Shown: positions 1 to 8,043, counted from the first letter of the stretch. The stretch: 20,964 nucleotides of DNA from Methanomicrobiales archaeon (GCA_012510295.1 JAAZID010000337.1:1-20964); one strand, 5' to 3'. The notes: a model not told the origin generated them from the sequence alone. Made by a program: numbers and translations.

Positions 1-150
1 GCAAGCGGCATCCAGCTTGAGGTCCGGATCACGAACACCGGGGCGCAGGAGTTCTACCGCTACCTCGGTTACCGGGAGGTCTTCCAGATATCCTGCTACT
101 ACTCAAACGAAGAAGACGCTCTCGTTATGATGAAGTGGTTCTGGCGTTAA
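1..150 (+). CDS. GNAT-family N-acetyltransferase, C-terminal end (partial)
   Basis: The window opens inside a gene; frame 1 is open for 49 codons to the TAA at 148-150. The tail contains EVRITNTGAQEFYRYLGY, the usual closing segment of RimI-like GNAT acetyltransferases: the beta strand with an N-x-GAQ-x-FY-x-x-LGY motif that lines the acetyl-CoA pocket. GNAT enzymes transfer acetyl from acetyl-CoA to an amine; RimI-type members acetylate protein N-termini, but the substrate cannot be read from this fragment. The gene converges on the methyltransferase that follows, with only three bases between the two stop codons. The N-terminal part lies outside the window. Confidence 0.8.
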   Translation, partial: ASGIQLEVRITNTGAQEFYRYLGYREVFQISCYYSNEEDALVMMKWFWR

Positions 151-153
151 CCG

Positions 154-1068
154 CTATCTCTCCACCACAATATCATAGACCGCGTGCCACTTCCCGGGCG
201 AGTATGTCCTGACCATCCGCTCGGTGACCTCCCCGGCGGTGATGGCCCGGATCGCGGGGAGGTGCTCGCCCTCCTCCTCCTCGAGCGCGTAGAGGTGGAT
301 CGTCCCCCCTTCCCGGCAGAGCCCCGCCGCCGCCGCGAGGAAATGCGGTGCGGCCAGGGGAAGGTTCATGATGATCCGGTCAAACGGTACAAATCCGATC
401 CCGGCGATGTGCGCGGCGTCGGCGAGCATCGGGATGACGTTTGCTCTCCGGTTGAGGATGATATTGTGGATGAGGAGGTGAACCGCGGCGGGGTTTAAGT
501 CCGCGGCAAAAACGACTCGCGCCTTCTCTGCGAGGGTGATCGCAAACGGTCCGACGCCGGCGAACATATCGAGCACCCGTTCCCCCTTCCTCATCTCTCC
601 GAGGATCCTCTGCCGTTCGGTCGCGAGTCGGGCCGAGAAGTAGGCGTGCGCGAGGTCAACGTCGAAGCGGAGCCCGTACTCGATCACCCGGGTCCGGGTG
701 GTGGGGGTTCCGGCGAGGACGCTGAACCGGCGTGTGCGGTACTCCCCCTCAACGGAGCTGGCCGGGAGGAGGACTGAATGGAGCGACGGCCGGGACGCGA
801 GCAACACCCGGGCGGCGGCCGGGTCGTCGTCCTGCATGATGGCGATACCGCCCATGAGCTCGTGGCGGGGGAGTTCGGCGCGTTCCGGCAGGGCCTTGAA
901 CCTGCGCCGGACGGCGCCTGTGACCTCGTCTGTCACCGGGAGGAGGATGGCGTCTCCCTCGGGGCGCGGCCGATGGCGCCGGTCGAGGAGCCCCTCTTCG
1001 AGTAGCCGGCGTCGCACCGTCTCGGCCTCTCGTTTCGGCACACGAAGGCACCATCCTTCCTCATTCAC
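154..1068 (-). CDS. trm5: tRNA (guanine37-N1)-methyltransferase, Trm5 type
   Basis: Probable SAM-dependent enzyme that makes m1G at position 37 next to the tRNA anticodon, preventing +1 frameshifting. At 304 residues it has the Trm5 order: an N-terminal D1 domain (about 1-60), a middle region with PRHELMGG and EYRTRR, the ATERQRI segment holding the catalytic-type Glu, then a class I Rossmann methyltransferase fold with VLDMFAGVGPF (motif I) and AADLNP, and an MNLP motif in the NPP position. The MNLP motif and ATER segment favour Trm5 over the related acp-transferase Taw2, though paralogues are close. The start is GTG at 1068: no in-frame ATG lies upstream before a stop, and GGTGATC, a full match to the archaeal anti-Shine-Dalgarno, sits five bases before it. 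It is divergent from HMG-CoA reductase. Confidence 0.88.
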   Translation of the reverse strand: MNEEGWCLRVPKREAETVRRRLLEEGLLDRRHRPRPEGDAILLPVTDEVTGAVRRRFKALPERAELPRHELMGGIAIMQDDDPAAARVLLASRPSLHSVLLPASSVEGEYRTRRFSVLAGTPTTRTRVIEYGLRFDVDLAHAYFSARLATERQRILGEMRKGERVLDMFAGVGPFAITLAEKARVVFAADLNPAAVHLLIHNIILNRRANVIPMLADAAHIAGIGFVPFDRIIMNLPLAAPHFLAAAAGLCREGGTIHLYALEEEEGEHLPAIRAITAGEVTERMVRTYSPGKWHAVYDIVVER

Positions 1069-1073
1069 CTCCA

Positions 1074-1080
1074 GATCACC
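1074..1080 (-). promoter_or_regulatory. Shine-Dalgarno site deciding the GTG start of trm5
   Basis: On the minus strand the bases read GGTGATC, matching the GGAGGTGATC complement of the archaeal 16S 3' end, with five bases before the GTG at 1068. A nearby ATG at 1064 is in another frame, so this site settles the start. Confidence 0.65.
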
Positions 1081-1093
1081 AGCCTTTCTTTAG

Positions 1094-1109
1094 GTATGAG
1101 TCCTCATAC
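1094..1109. promoter_or_regulatory. Inverted repeat in the trm5/hmgA divergent intergenic region
   Basis: GTATGAG and CTCATAC form a perfect 7-bp dyad separated by TC. It fills the short gap between the divergent starts at 1068 and 1115 and ends five bases before the hmgA ATG, so a bound protein would block both promoters. Operator function is inference; a 16-bp window can hold such a dyad by chance. Confidence 0.35.
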
Positions 1110-1114
1110 TATTC

Positions 1115-2323
1115 ATGGATGAGTATATCAGGAGACTCAAAGAGGGCTCCCTGAAACTCTACGCGCTCGAACGCGAGCTCCCGCCGGAGGAGGCGGTCCG
1201 GGTGCGGCGGGTGTTCATTGAGGGCGAGACCGGGACCGCTCTTCCGGCGGTGGGATCGTTCTCTATCGGGATCGACCGGGTGGTGAAGCGAAACATCGAG
1301 AACATGATCGGTACGGTGCAGGTCCCGCTCGGCGTTGCGGGTCCGCTCCTGGTGAAGGGGGAGTATGCAGCCCGGTCCTGCTACCTCCCGCTGGCGACGA
1401 CCGAAGGAGCACTCATTGCGTCGGTGAACCGCGGCTGCTCGCTGATAACGCGAGCCGGGGGTGCGGATGTGCGGATCATGCGGGACGGTATGACCCGTGC
1501 GCCGGTCTTTGCCGCCCGCGACGTCGCCCACGCCCGGGAGGTCGTCACCTGGGTCGAGGAACATACGGAGGATATCCGGGAGGCCGCAGAGAGCACCACG
1601 AAACACGGGGAGCTCCTGGACGTTGTCACTTCCGTCGCCGGGACGAGTGTCTTTGTCCGCCTGGAGTTTGACACGAAGGATGCCATGGGCATGAACATGG
1701 TGACGATCGCAAGCCAGAAGGTCGGTGAGGCCATCGAGCGGGAGACCGGCGCGGTCCTCGTCGCCCTCTCGGGGAACATGTGCACCGACAAGAAACCGGC
1801 GGCGATCAACATGGTCAGGGGCCGGGGGAAGACCGTCGTCGCAGGGGTGCGTCTCGATGACGCGATGATCGCCGACCTCTTAAAGACCGATGCAGAGACC
1901 CTCGCCGAGGTCAACTACCGGAAGAACCTGGTCGGTTCGGCACGGGCGGCATCGTTCGGGTTCAATGCCCATGCGGCAAACGTCGTCGCCGCGGTCTTCA
2001 TCGCCTGCGGGCAGGATGCCGCCCACGTCGTGGAGGGAAGCAGTGCGATCACCACCGTCGACCGGGTGGACGGCGGGGTCTACGTCTCGGTCACCCTCCC
2101 CTCGCTCCCGGTGGGGACGGTCGGCGGCGGCACGGGGATCGATACCCAGCGCGAGTGCCTTGAGATGCTCGGCGTCGCCGGCGGCGGAGATCCGCCGGGG
2201 ACTCACGCAAAGGCGTTTGCCGAGATCGTCGCGGCCGGTGTGCTCGCGGGTGAGCTCTCCCTCCTCGGTGCCCTCGCGGCGCAGCACCTCGCCCGGGCGC
2301 ACCAGGACCACGGCCGGGGCTAA
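1115..2323 (+). CDS. hmgA: 3-hydroxy-3-methylglutaryl-CoA reductase (NADPH, class I)
   Basis: Reduces HMG-CoA to mevalonate with two NADPH, the committed step to isoprenoid ether-lipid chains. Length 402 residues fits archaeal class I enzymes, which lack the eukaryotic membrane anchor. Visible motifs: IENMIGTVQVPLG (HMG-CoA binding), TTEGAL with catalytic Glu97, DAMGMNM (dinucleotide-binding loop), CTDKKPAAIN with the catalytic Lys near 226, GQD with Asp301, GTVGGGT, and a C-terminal ARAHQDH with His396 as the proton donor. All four catalytic residues are present. The ATG at 1115 directly follows the divergent intergenic dyad; no good Shine-Dalgarno precedes it, so a leaderless message is likely. 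It converges on the operon making its substrate, with 27 bp between the stops. Confidence 0.97.
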   Translation: MDEYIRRLKEGSLKLYALERELPPEEAVRVRRVFIEGETGTALPAVGSFSIGIDRVVKRNIENMIGTVQVPLGVAGPLLVKGEYAARSCYLPLATTEGALIASVNRGCSLITRAGGADVRIMRDGMTRAPVFAARDVAHAREVVTWVEEHTEDIREAAESTTKHGELLDVVTSVAGTSVFVRLEFDTKDAMGMNMVTIASQKVGEAIERETGAVLVALSGNMCTDKKPAAINMVRGRGKTVVAGVRLDDAMIADLLKTDAETLAEVNYRKNLVGSARAASFGFNAHAANVVAAVFIACGQDAAHVVEGSSAITTVDRVDGGVYVSVTLPSLPVGTVGGGTGIDTQRECLEMLGVAGGGDPPGTHAKAFAEIVAAGVLAGELSLLGALAAQHLARAHQDHGRG

Positions 2324-2326
2324 CCC

Positions 2327-2347
2327 CCGGATTTTTTTCCGAAAAAA
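2327..2347. terminator. Bidirectional terminator between hmgA and the mevalonate operon
   Basis: Between the converging stops lies a run of seven T (2332-2338), then CCG, then six A (2342-2347). Each strand therefore presents a T-run just past its gene, the usual archaeal intrinsic termination signal, and the T and A runs can also pair as a weak hairpin. Confidence 0.6.
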
Positions 2348-2350
2348 GAG

Positions 2351-2746
2351 TTAGTGTTCCACCGGCACGAACTTCGTGCCGTAGTGGATGGTACCGCTCT
2401 CGCCGTCCGCCGCGATCCGGCGGAAGACGCTCCGTACCCGCATACCGATCTCTATCTCTTCGGGTGTGCAGACGACCTGGGTGGTGAGCCTCGGCCCCTC
2501 GTCGAGCTCGACGATCGCAAGGACGTATGGGGTGGTGTTCTCGAACTGGTCGCTTGCCGACCGGATCACCGTGTAGGTGACGACGGTTCCTTCGCCGTTG
2601 AACGTATGGTCGACGATCTCACCGCTCCGCCGGCAGTCGGGGCAGAGCGACCGGGGCGGGAAGAAGTATCGCCCGCAGGTCGTGCACTGTGTCCCGACGA
2701 GGTTATACCGCTGCGGGATCTTTCTCCAGAATCTTGATACCGACAT
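2351..2746 (-). CDS. DUF35 Zn-ribbon/OB-fold acyl-CoA binding protein
   Basis: A 131-residue two-domain protein. The N-terminal rubredoxin-like Zn ribbon has CTTC and CPDC pairs (Cys21, 24, 35, 38) flanking FFPPR; the C-terminal half (about 50-130) is an OB fold of the DUF35 family. In methanogens this protein is known to hold the acetoacetyl-CoA thiolase and HMG-CoA synthase together and to share one CoA-binding site, so the thiolase product passes straight to the synthase. It is the last gene of the operon; its ATG follows the thiolase stop by four bases, with a G-rich ribosome site overlapping the thiolase end. It is not an enzyme itself. Confidence 0.92.
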   Translation of the reverse strand: MSVSRFWRKIPQRYNLVGTQCTTCGRYFFPPRSLCPDCRRSGEIVDHTFNGEGTVVTYTVIRSASDQFENTTPYVLAIVELDEGPRLTTQVVCTPEEIEIGMRVRSVFRRIAADGESGTIHYGTKFVPVEH

Positions 2747-2750
2747 ACTC

Positions 2751-3911
2751 TTACACCCCCAGGATATGCACGACGACCGTCGCGCCGGTACCGCCGACGT
2801 TATGCGTCATTCCGATCTCCGCATCCACCTGCCGGCCGGCAGCCTCGCCGCGGAGCTGGGCGACGACCTCGCAGATCTGCTTGACCCCGGTCGCGCCGAC
2901 CGGGTGACCGCAGGCCTTCAGGCCGCCGCTCGGGTTCACGGGAATATCACCGTTGAGCGCCGTCGCCCCATCAGCGGTGAGCTTCCCCGCCTCGCCCTTT
3001 GCGCAGAACCCGAGGTCCTCGATAGCGCAGATCTCGGCGATCGTGAAGCAGTCGTGGACCTCGACCAGGTCGATCTCTTTGTGGGTGAGGCCGGAGCGCT
3101 CAAAAGCCCGCTTCCCTGCCGCGACGGTGGCATCCAGGGTCGAGATGTCCCGTCGGTCGTGGAGAGCGATGGTGTCGCTCGCCTGAGCGCTCGCAAGAAC
3201 CCGTACAGGGGAATCGGTGAACTCCCGGGCGCGTTCGAGCGGCACGACGACGACCGCCGCCGCACCATCGGTGATCGGTGAGCAGTCGAAGAGCCGCAGG
3301 GGATCGGCGACCATCGACGAGTTTAATACCGTATCGATCGTGATTCGGTTTCTGAACTGCGCGATCGGATTATTTGCGCCGTTTTCGTGGTTCTTCACCG
3401 CGACCATGGCGAGCTGCTCGCGGGTGAGCGGGTAGCGGTGCATGTAGTCGTTTGCGATCATGGCGTAGAGGCCCGGGAATGTCGCCCCGGCAAACCCCTC
3501 CCACTCGCGGTCCGCGGCGCTTGCGAGCATATCGACGCTCGCCCCGGTCCCGACGTCGGTCATCTTCTCGACGCCCGCAGCGACGACGATATCCTCCATA
3601 CCGCTTGCGACCGCGGTCACCGCCTGCCGGAAGGCAAGCCCGCCGGAGGCGCAGGCCGCCTCCACCCGGGTTGAGGGGATGTGGTTCGTGGCGAGCCCCG
3701 CGAAGTCCGCGATGAGGGCGCCGATGTGCTCCTGCTCGACGAACCGGCCTGCGCTCATGTTCCCCACGTAGAGGGCGTCGATCTTCTCACCCGATACCCC
3801 GGCATCTTCAAGCGCAAGGCTTCCTGCCGTAACAAAGAGGTCGCGGAACGAGGTGCTCCAGCGCTCCCCGAACTCCGTGCACCCAACTCCGATTACTGCT
3901 ACGTCTCTCAT
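2751..3911 (-). CDS. Acetyl-CoA C-acetyltransferase (acetoacetyl-CoA thiolase)
   Basis: Condenses two acetyl-CoA to acetoacetyl-CoA, the first step of the mevalonate pathway. It has 386 residues, usual for the SCP-x-like archaeal thiolases. The nucleophile is Cys87 in [10 protein letters not shown]; the second half carries VEVHDCFT and the terminal [13 protein letters not shown] loop with the Cys and His used for proton transfer. The start codon overlaps the HMG-CoA synthase stop by four bases (ATGA), so translation is probably coupled. Thiolase, synthase and DUF35 genes in this order form the channelling complex described in methanogens: the unfavourable thiolase step is pulled by the synthase. 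Confidence 0.95.
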   Translation of the reverse strand: MRDVAVIGVGCTEFGERWSTSFRDLFVTAGSLALEDAGVSGEKIDALYVGNMSAGRFVEQEHIGALIADFAGLATNHIPSTRVEAACASGGLAFRQAVTAVASGMEDIVVAAGVEKMTDVGTGASVDMLASAADREWEGFAGATFPGLYAMIANDYMHRYPLTREQLAMVAVKNHENGANNPIAQFRNRITIDTVLNSSMVADPLRLFDCSPITDGAAAVVVVPLERAREFTDSPVRVLASAQASDTIALHDRRDISTLDATVAAGKRAFERSGLTHKEIDLVEVHDCFTIAEICAIEDLGFCAKGEAGKLTADGATALNGDIPVNPSGGLKACGHPVGATGVKQICEVVAQLRGEAAGRQVDAEIGMTHNVGGTGATVVVHILGV

Positions 3912-4960
3912 CTCTGCATCACGATCTTTCCTTTGTGTTTGGCATACAGTGCGTAGTCGAGGTAGATCGGGTTTGCGAGGAGCTGCTCAACGGTCGGCGC
4001 CGCCGCCCGGTCGAACACCCCGGATTCGATCGCATCGGTGACCGTGATGTCGAAAGCATCGCTCCCGGCCCCCGACCCGAACGATGTCACGAATATCCGG
4101 TCACCCGGTTTTGCGACATCGAGCGTCGCGGCAAGCCCGATCATCGACGACCCCGAGTAGGTGTTGCCGAGCTTCGGGACGGCGAGACCGGGTTTGATCT
4201 GATCCCCGGTAAACCCGAGCGTTTTTGCCACCCGCTGCGGGAACTTCGCGTTTGGCTGGTGGAATATCGCGTAATCGTAGTCCTTCGGGTTTGTGCCCAT
4301 CCGCTCAAACATCTGCCTGGCCGCACCTTCGACGTGCTTGAAGTAGCCCGGGTCGCCGGTGAACCGGCCACCGTGCCGGGGATAGTTCTGGCCTTCACGC
4401 CGCCAGAAGTCGGGCGTGTCGGTGGTGTAAGAGCAGGTGTCGTTGATATCGGCGATGGTATCTCCCTCTCCGATGACGAACGCCGCTCCGCCGGCGGCTG
4501 CCGTGTACTCGAGCGCGTCGCCTGGAGCGCCCTGCGCCACGTCGGCACCGATAGCGATCCCGAGCGGGATCATGCCGCTTTTGACGAGCCCCATGCAGGT
4601 CTGGAGACCTGCGGTCCCGGCCTTGCACGCGAACTCGTAGTCGGCGGCGGTCATGTTGGGCGTCGCCCCGATCGCCTCGCCGACCGTGCATGCGGTGGGT
4701 TTGACAGCGTAGGGGTGCGACTCGCTCCCCACGTAGATTGCGCCGATAGCCTCGGGGTCGATCTCCCTCCGCCGGAATGCGGCACGGGCCGCCTCGACCG
4801 ATATCGTTGCGGTGTCTTCGTCGAGATCGGGGACAGATTTTTCAAATACCCCGAGACCTCTCGTGATGTCAGATGCGTTGCCGCCCCATACCCGCGCGAT
4901 CTCCGGGATCTTTATCCGGTGCCGCGGTATGTAGACGCCGTATGAGTAAATGCCTACCAT
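3908..4960 (-). CDS. Hydroxymethylglutaryl-CoA synthase, archaeal type
   Basis: Joins acetyl-CoA and acetoacetyl-CoA to HMG-CoA. The 350-residue thiolase-fold protein shows the three catalytic residues of the family: Glu80 in [15 protein letters not shown], Cys112 in [11 protein letters not shown], and His234 in [10 protein letters not shown]. The end has the GSGAGSDAF segment of the KAS/thiolase fold. It belongs to the archaeal/short bacterial form rather than the longer eukaryotic enzyme. Its ATG lies inside the last codons of the upstream regulator gene (7-bp overlap) and its stop overlaps the thiolase start, so the four genes are one transcription unit. Confidence 0.95.
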   Translation of the reverse strand: MVGIYSYGVYIPRHRIKIPEIARVWGGNASDITRGLGVFEKSVPDLDEDTATISVEAARAAFRRREIDPEAIGAIYVGSESHPYAVKPTACTVGEAIGATPNMTAADYEFACKAGTAGLQTCMGLVKSGMIPLGIAIGADVAQGAPGDALEYTAAAGGAAFVIGEGDTIADINDTCSYTTDTPDFWRREGQNYPRHGGRFTGDPGYFKHVEGAARQMFERMGTNPKDYDYAIFHQPNAKFPQRVAKTLGFTGDQIKPGLAVPKLGNTYSGSSMIGLAATLDVAKPGDRIFVTSFGSGAGSDAFDITVTDAIESGVFDRAAAPTVEQLLANPIYLDYALYAKHKGKIVMQR

Positions 4961-5664
4961 AGTTTTCCTCGTAGAGTGCTGATGATCGTCTCGACATCCA
5001 TCTCTGTGCAGAGAATCGTGATCCGGTCGCGTTCCGCAAGCCCCGGTATCAGGGGATGCACCTCTTCCGGTGCTATGCCCTGGAGCACGACGCAGCGCGG
5101 TTTGAAGGGTGTGACCCGGATCGCAACCATCGGTGACTTCCCGGTCGACACATCGGTGAAGACGAGGGCGCGCTCCGTGCTCCAGCCGTAGATGCGGTTG
5201 AACTCGCTCGAAGAGAGCTGGAGTATCGCATTGAGGCTGTTGATCACCGTGTACCCGTAGATGGTCTGGTCCATCGGACCACAGAGTGCAGTTGCACCGA
5301 TGGCCCCTGCAAAGTCAGGGAGACCGACGGGGGATGCATACTCGTGGATGTCGTAGATGACATCATCGTCAAATTCGCTGTACAGGATTTTTGCAAACTT
5401 TTTGATGAACCGGCCACCGTTATCCTCGTCGATCGCGAGGATGGCATCGACAATCTTGCCGACGATAGCGGTTCCTGGACTCTTTCGTCTTCCGCTTTCG
5501 TAGTCACTGATTACAGAGGGAGAGACCTCGAGACGCTCGGCGAGTAATCCCTGGGGGATATCGAAGCTCTGTCGCCACTTCTTCAAGGCCTGTCCCGGTG
5601 AGTCCGAAAGTGTGATCTCTCCTGCCATCTTCTCGGCAAGTTGATGCCGCACTCCGGATTTCAT
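4954..5664 (-). CDS. Xre-family HTH transcriptional regulator heading the mevalonate operon
   Basis: A 236-residue protein with a Cro/C1-type helix-turn-helix at about residues 25-75 (recognition helix in [18 protein letters not shown]) and a C-terminal domain of about 150 residues that I do not recognise; it has a [13 protein letters not shown] segment and alternating strands, and probably binds a ligand or another protein. I chose the ATG at 5664, not the GTG at 5709, because a TATA box (5687-5695) lies about 27 bp upstream, right for a leaderless message; the GTG would fall upstream of the box. The gene overlaps HMG-CoA synthase by 7 bp, so it likely controls its own operon, perhaps in response to an isoprenoid or CoA intermediate (inference). 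Confidence 0.88.
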   Translation of the reverse strand: MKSGVRHQLAEKMAGEITLSDSPGQALKKWRQSFDIPQGLLAERLEVSPSVISDYESGRRKSPGTAIVGKIVDAILAIDEDNGGRFIKKFAKILYSEFDDDVIYDIHEYASPVGLPDFAGAIGATALCGPMDQTIYGYTVINSLNAILQLSSSEFNRIYGWSTERALVFTDVSTGKSPMVAIRVTPFKPRCVVLQGIAPEEVHPLIPGLAERDRITILCTEMDVETIISTLRGKLW

Positions 5665-5686
5665 GCAGCTAAGGATGCTTCCCGGA

Positions 5687-5695
5687 CTTATAAAA
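5687..5695 (-). promoter_or_regulatory. TATA box of the regulator/mevalonate operon
   Basis: The minus strand reads TTTTATAAG. Its centre is about 27 bp before the ATG at 5664, so transcription should begin at or next to the start codon. A short dyad, CTTCG (5709-5713) and CGAAG (5722-5726), lies just upstream and could be an operator. Confidence 0.65.
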
Positions 5696-5753
5696 TTAGC
5701 GTATCGCACTTCGACATTTCACGAAGATCGATGGCCCGGGAGCGTTGCGTAAC

Positions 5754-5763
5754 CCGTATATAG
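5754..5763 (+). promoter_or_regulatory. TATA box of the riboflavin kinase operon
   Basis: CGTATATAG lies about 27 bp before the ATG at 5786. An earlier in-frame ATG at 5765 touches the box and is therefore unlikely to be used. Together with the divergent box at 5687-5695 it defines a two-way promoter region of 121 bp. Confidence 0.65.
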
Positions 5764-5774
5764 TATGCATCTCA

Positions 5775-5787
5775 ATTATGATATAAT
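5775..5787 (+). promoter_or_regulatory. Dyad overlapping the ribK start, possible RbkR operator
   Basis: ATTAT-GAT-ATAAT is a perfect 5+3+5 dyad that covers the predicted transcription start and the first bases of the chosen start codon. A protein bound here would block initiation. The adjacent gene encodes an HTH-kinase fusion of a type known to act as its own repressor, so autoregulation is plausible, but AT-rich dyads arise easily. Confidence 0.35.
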
Positions 5788-6454
5788 GGTTGAAGCGGAA
5801 GATCTGCAGTCCCTGAAGACGATCGCCCTGCTCGGTGGGTGCAACGGTCCGATATGGCTCTCATCGCAGTCGTTTGGAGATGAACTGGGTATCAGTCCCC
5901 AGACCGCCTCACGGCGCCTGATCGCGCTTGAGCGCCAGCAGTTCATCATCCGTTCGATGAAACCCGACGGCCAGCATGTCGCCATAACAAAGCCGGGCGA
6001 ACAGGAGCTGAGGCGCGAGTACGCAGACTATACCAGGATATTCAACCCGAAACGCAAGTACTACTCCCTGACCGGGACCGTGATCAGCGGGCTTGGCGAG
6101 GGGCGCTATTACATGAGCATCCCCCACTACAAAGCGCAGTTCGATGAGCACCTCGGCTTTGAGCCCTTCCCTGGCACCCTGAATATCAGGCTCGATCCGG
6201 CGAGCATCCAGATCCGGAGAGACCTTGAGCATCTCAGGTGGATCGAGGTCTCCGGGTTCACCGCTGATGAGAGGACGTTTGGCGGTGTCAAGACCCTCCC
6301 CTGCCGAATCAGGGGCGAATTCTGTGCTATCGTCGAGCCATCCCGCACCCACTACCGGAATGATATCATCGAGGTCATCTCCGGGGGCGAACTCCGCAAA
6401 ATCCTGGACCTGAACGATAACGATATGATCGAGGTGGAGATTACCTATGATTGA
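5786..6454 (+). CDS. ribK: CTP-dependent riboflavin kinase with N-terminal HTH (RibK/RbkR type)
   Basis: Phosphorylates riboflavin to FMN using CTP, the archaeal route unrelated to bacterial RibF. In 222 residues it combines a winged HTH (about 1-85, with ISPQTASRRLIALERQQFI as helix-turn-helix) and the DUF120 cradle-loop kinase (about 92-222). Kinase signatures are GTVISGLGEGRYYM and FEPFPGTLNIRL, the latter holding the Thr and Asn that bind the nucleotide-metal. Fusions of this shape have been described as RbkR, a kinase that also represses riboflavin genes. The start at 5786 was chosen over the ATG at 5765 because of TATA spacing. The stop overlaps ribB by 8 bp, and a GAGGTGGAG ribosome site for ribB lies inside the last codons. 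Confidence 0.93.
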   Translation: MVEAEDLQSLKTIALLGGCNGPIWLSSQSFGDELGISPQTASRRLIALERQQFIIRSMKPDGQHVAITKPGEQELRREYADYTRIFNPKRKYYSLTGTVISGLGEGRYYMSIPHYKAQFDEHLGFEPFPGTLNIRLDPASIQIRRDLEHLRWIEVSGFTADERTFGGVKTLPCRIRGEFCAIVEPSRTHYRNDIIEVISGGELRKILDLNDNDMIEVEITYD

Positions 6455-7127
6455 TGCAGCCATAGAGGCCCTGGTAAAGGGCGAATTCATCCTGTTATAC
6501 GACTTTGACAACCGGGAACGCGAGACCGACTTTGCCATCCGGTCAGATGCGGTCACGCCCGCCCACATCAGGCAGATGAGGAAAGACGGCGGCGGGCTTA
6601 TCTGCACCGCGGTGCACCCCGACGCCGCGACGAGGCTCGGTCTCCCGTTTGCGCACGATCTCCTGCGCGACTGCGGCATCGCCGAGAGGGACGGTGAGAT
6701 CCCGTACGACCGGAAGAACCATTCGTCGTTCTCGCTCTGGGTGAACCACCGGGAGACCTACACCGGCATCACCGACCGTGACCGTGCCCTGACGGTCACC
6801 GCCGTCGCCGGAGAGGTGGAGCGGTCGCTCAACGGTGGCGGGCACAACTTTGCAGAGCAGTTCAGGTCGCCCGGCCACGTCGCGCTCCTGCGGGCTGCCG
6901 ACCGGCTGCTCGATGAACGACGCGGGCAGACCGAACTCTCGATCGCGCTTGCGGTCATGGCCGGGGTCACCCCGGCGGTGACGATCTGCGAGATGCTCGA
7001 TGATGAGACCGGATTTGCCCTCTCAAAGGAGGACGCGATAGACTACGCGAGGGAGCATGGTCTCGTCTTCGTCGAGGGACAGGATGTGCTCGACCGGTGG
7101 GAGTCCCCCGGTGTCAGGAAGAGGTAA
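6447..7127 (+). CDS. ribB: 3,4-dihydroxy-2-butanone 4-phosphate synthase
   Basis: Converts ribulose 5-phosphate to formate and 3,4-dihydroxy-2-butanone 4-phosphate, the four-carbon unit of riboflavin. The protein has 226 residues, the stand-alone archaeal length without a fused GTP cyclohydrolase II. Visible motifs are LLYDFDNRERETDF near residues 16-29 (acidic metal and substrate loop), GGGLICTAV, YTGITDRDRA, FRSPGHV, and QTELSIALAVMAG with the second acidic residue and helix. The ATG overlaps ribK, so riboflavin synthesis and its conversion to FMN are translated together. Two T-runs follow the stop. Confidence 0.95.
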   Translation: MIDAAIEALVKGEFILLYDFDNRERETDFAIRSDAVTPAHIRQMRKDGGGLICTAVHPDAATRLGLPFAHDLLRDCGIAERDGEIPYDRKNHSSFSLWVNHRETYTGITDRDRALTVTAVAGEVERSLNGGGHNFAEQFRSPGHVALLRAADRLLDERRGQTELSIALAVMAGVTPAVTICEMLDDETGFALSKEDAIDYAREHGLVFVEGQDVLDRWESPGVRKR

Positions 7128-7134
7128 CCTCATC

Positions 7135-7170
7135 TTTTTTGTGGCCGTCCGGGGCAGGTTTACTTTTTTT
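7135..7170 (+). terminator. T-run terminators after ribB
   Basis: Runs of six T (7135-7140) and seven T (7164-7170) follow the ribB stop at 7127 with a GC-rich stretch between them. Poly-T tracts are the known archaeal intrinsic signal. Confidence 0.5.
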
Positions 7171-7375
7171 GGGTGAGTCCCCTTCCGTTATTCTCAATCC
7201 TGGTTTACATGACGCTCACTGGATAAGCATGCGGTAACGCATTCCTCCCGGCGCCGCTCCGGCAAAAAGCTGTCTTGCGATCCCCTTTTTTTACGCATCC
7301 TCAGGGTGGTGCTCAAGGGGGCGCCAGATGCCGGGAGATACTCCGGAAAGGCGGCGCTCCTGCATTTTCAAAAAT

Positions 7376-7383
7376 CATTTATG
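7376..7383 (+). promoter_or_regulatory. TATA-like box of the recombinase-like gene
   Basis: CATTTATG has its centre about 28 bp before the ATG at 7408, compatible with a leaderless message. The rest of the 280 bp between ribB and this gene holds only T-runs and no recognisable gene. Confidence 0.4.
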
Positions 7384-7407
7384 TGATTGTAGAATACCCT
7401 GAAATCG

Positions 7408-8043
7408 ATGAAGAAAGATGCCGTGGCGTACCTGAACACAAGAAGGAAGGGGGATTTTATAGCGCAAAAGAGCGATGTCGATATTTACTCTAAATATCGT
7501 TTTCAGATCCTCAAGATCTTTCATGATCACCGGAAGGGTGCAACGCCTCCTGAGGAGAGAAGAGCCTTTACAGGGATGCTTGAGTACTGCGCCGCCAACG
7601 ACTGCTCTTCTATCATTCTCTATGATCTCGCCGGCCTTGCAAGGGATATGGACGCCGGGCTTGCCACGCTCAAAACCCTCAACGAGCAATACATGGTCTA
7701 CTTCGCATGTGGCGACTTCTTCGGATTCCGGGATGATCCGGATCTCCGGAGGGAGGCCATCGGTGACTTCATCACGTATATGGAGCGATACCAGGAGGAT
7801 ACGAAGGCTGCTCGTACCCCGGCATCAAAGAATGTGAAGAAAGAAGAGGGACGGCCTATAGGGCGACCGAGGGCGCTCAGCAATGGCCAGGTGGAGCCCC
7901 TCATCACGGTACGGCGGGCCGGGACGAGCATCAGCCAGATCTGCCGGATGTTTGGTGTGAGCAGGAGCACGGTCAGTAAGATCCTCGCGGACTACCCTGA
8001 GCTGAAGGGGACGTGGAAGGGGGGAGAGCAGAAGGTGGATTGA
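7408..8043 (+). CDS. Serine-recombinase-like protein with degenerate catalytic domain and C-terminal HTH
   Basis: A 211-residue protein with the architecture of a small resolvase/invertase: N-terminal resolvase-like fold (about 1-130), a charged linker, a GRPIGRPRAL arm, and a Hin-type HTH (about 160-195, SISQICRMFGVSRSTVSKIL). The active site looks lost. Where active enzymes have Y-x-R-x-S near residue 8, this reads YLNTRRKG, with neither Arg nor nucleophilic Ser in place. The DRLxRD motif reads AGLARD (75-80), so the first Arg is Gly76 and only Arg79 remains. Active strand exchange is therefore unlikely; a DNA-binding role is more plausible. It lies immediately upstream of the AT-rich insert and may be a relic of the element that brought it, or a domesticated regulator. 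Confidence 0.75.
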   Translation: MKKDAVAYLNTRRKGDFIAQKSDVDIYSKYRFQILKIFHDHRKGATPPEERRAFTGMLEYCAANDCSSIILYDLAGLARDMDAGLATLKTLNEQYMVYFACGDFFGFRDDPDLRREAIGDFITYMERYQEDTKAARTPASKNVKKEEGRPIGRPRALSNGQVEPLITVRRAGTSISQICRMFGVSRSTVSKILADYPELKGTWKGGEQKVD

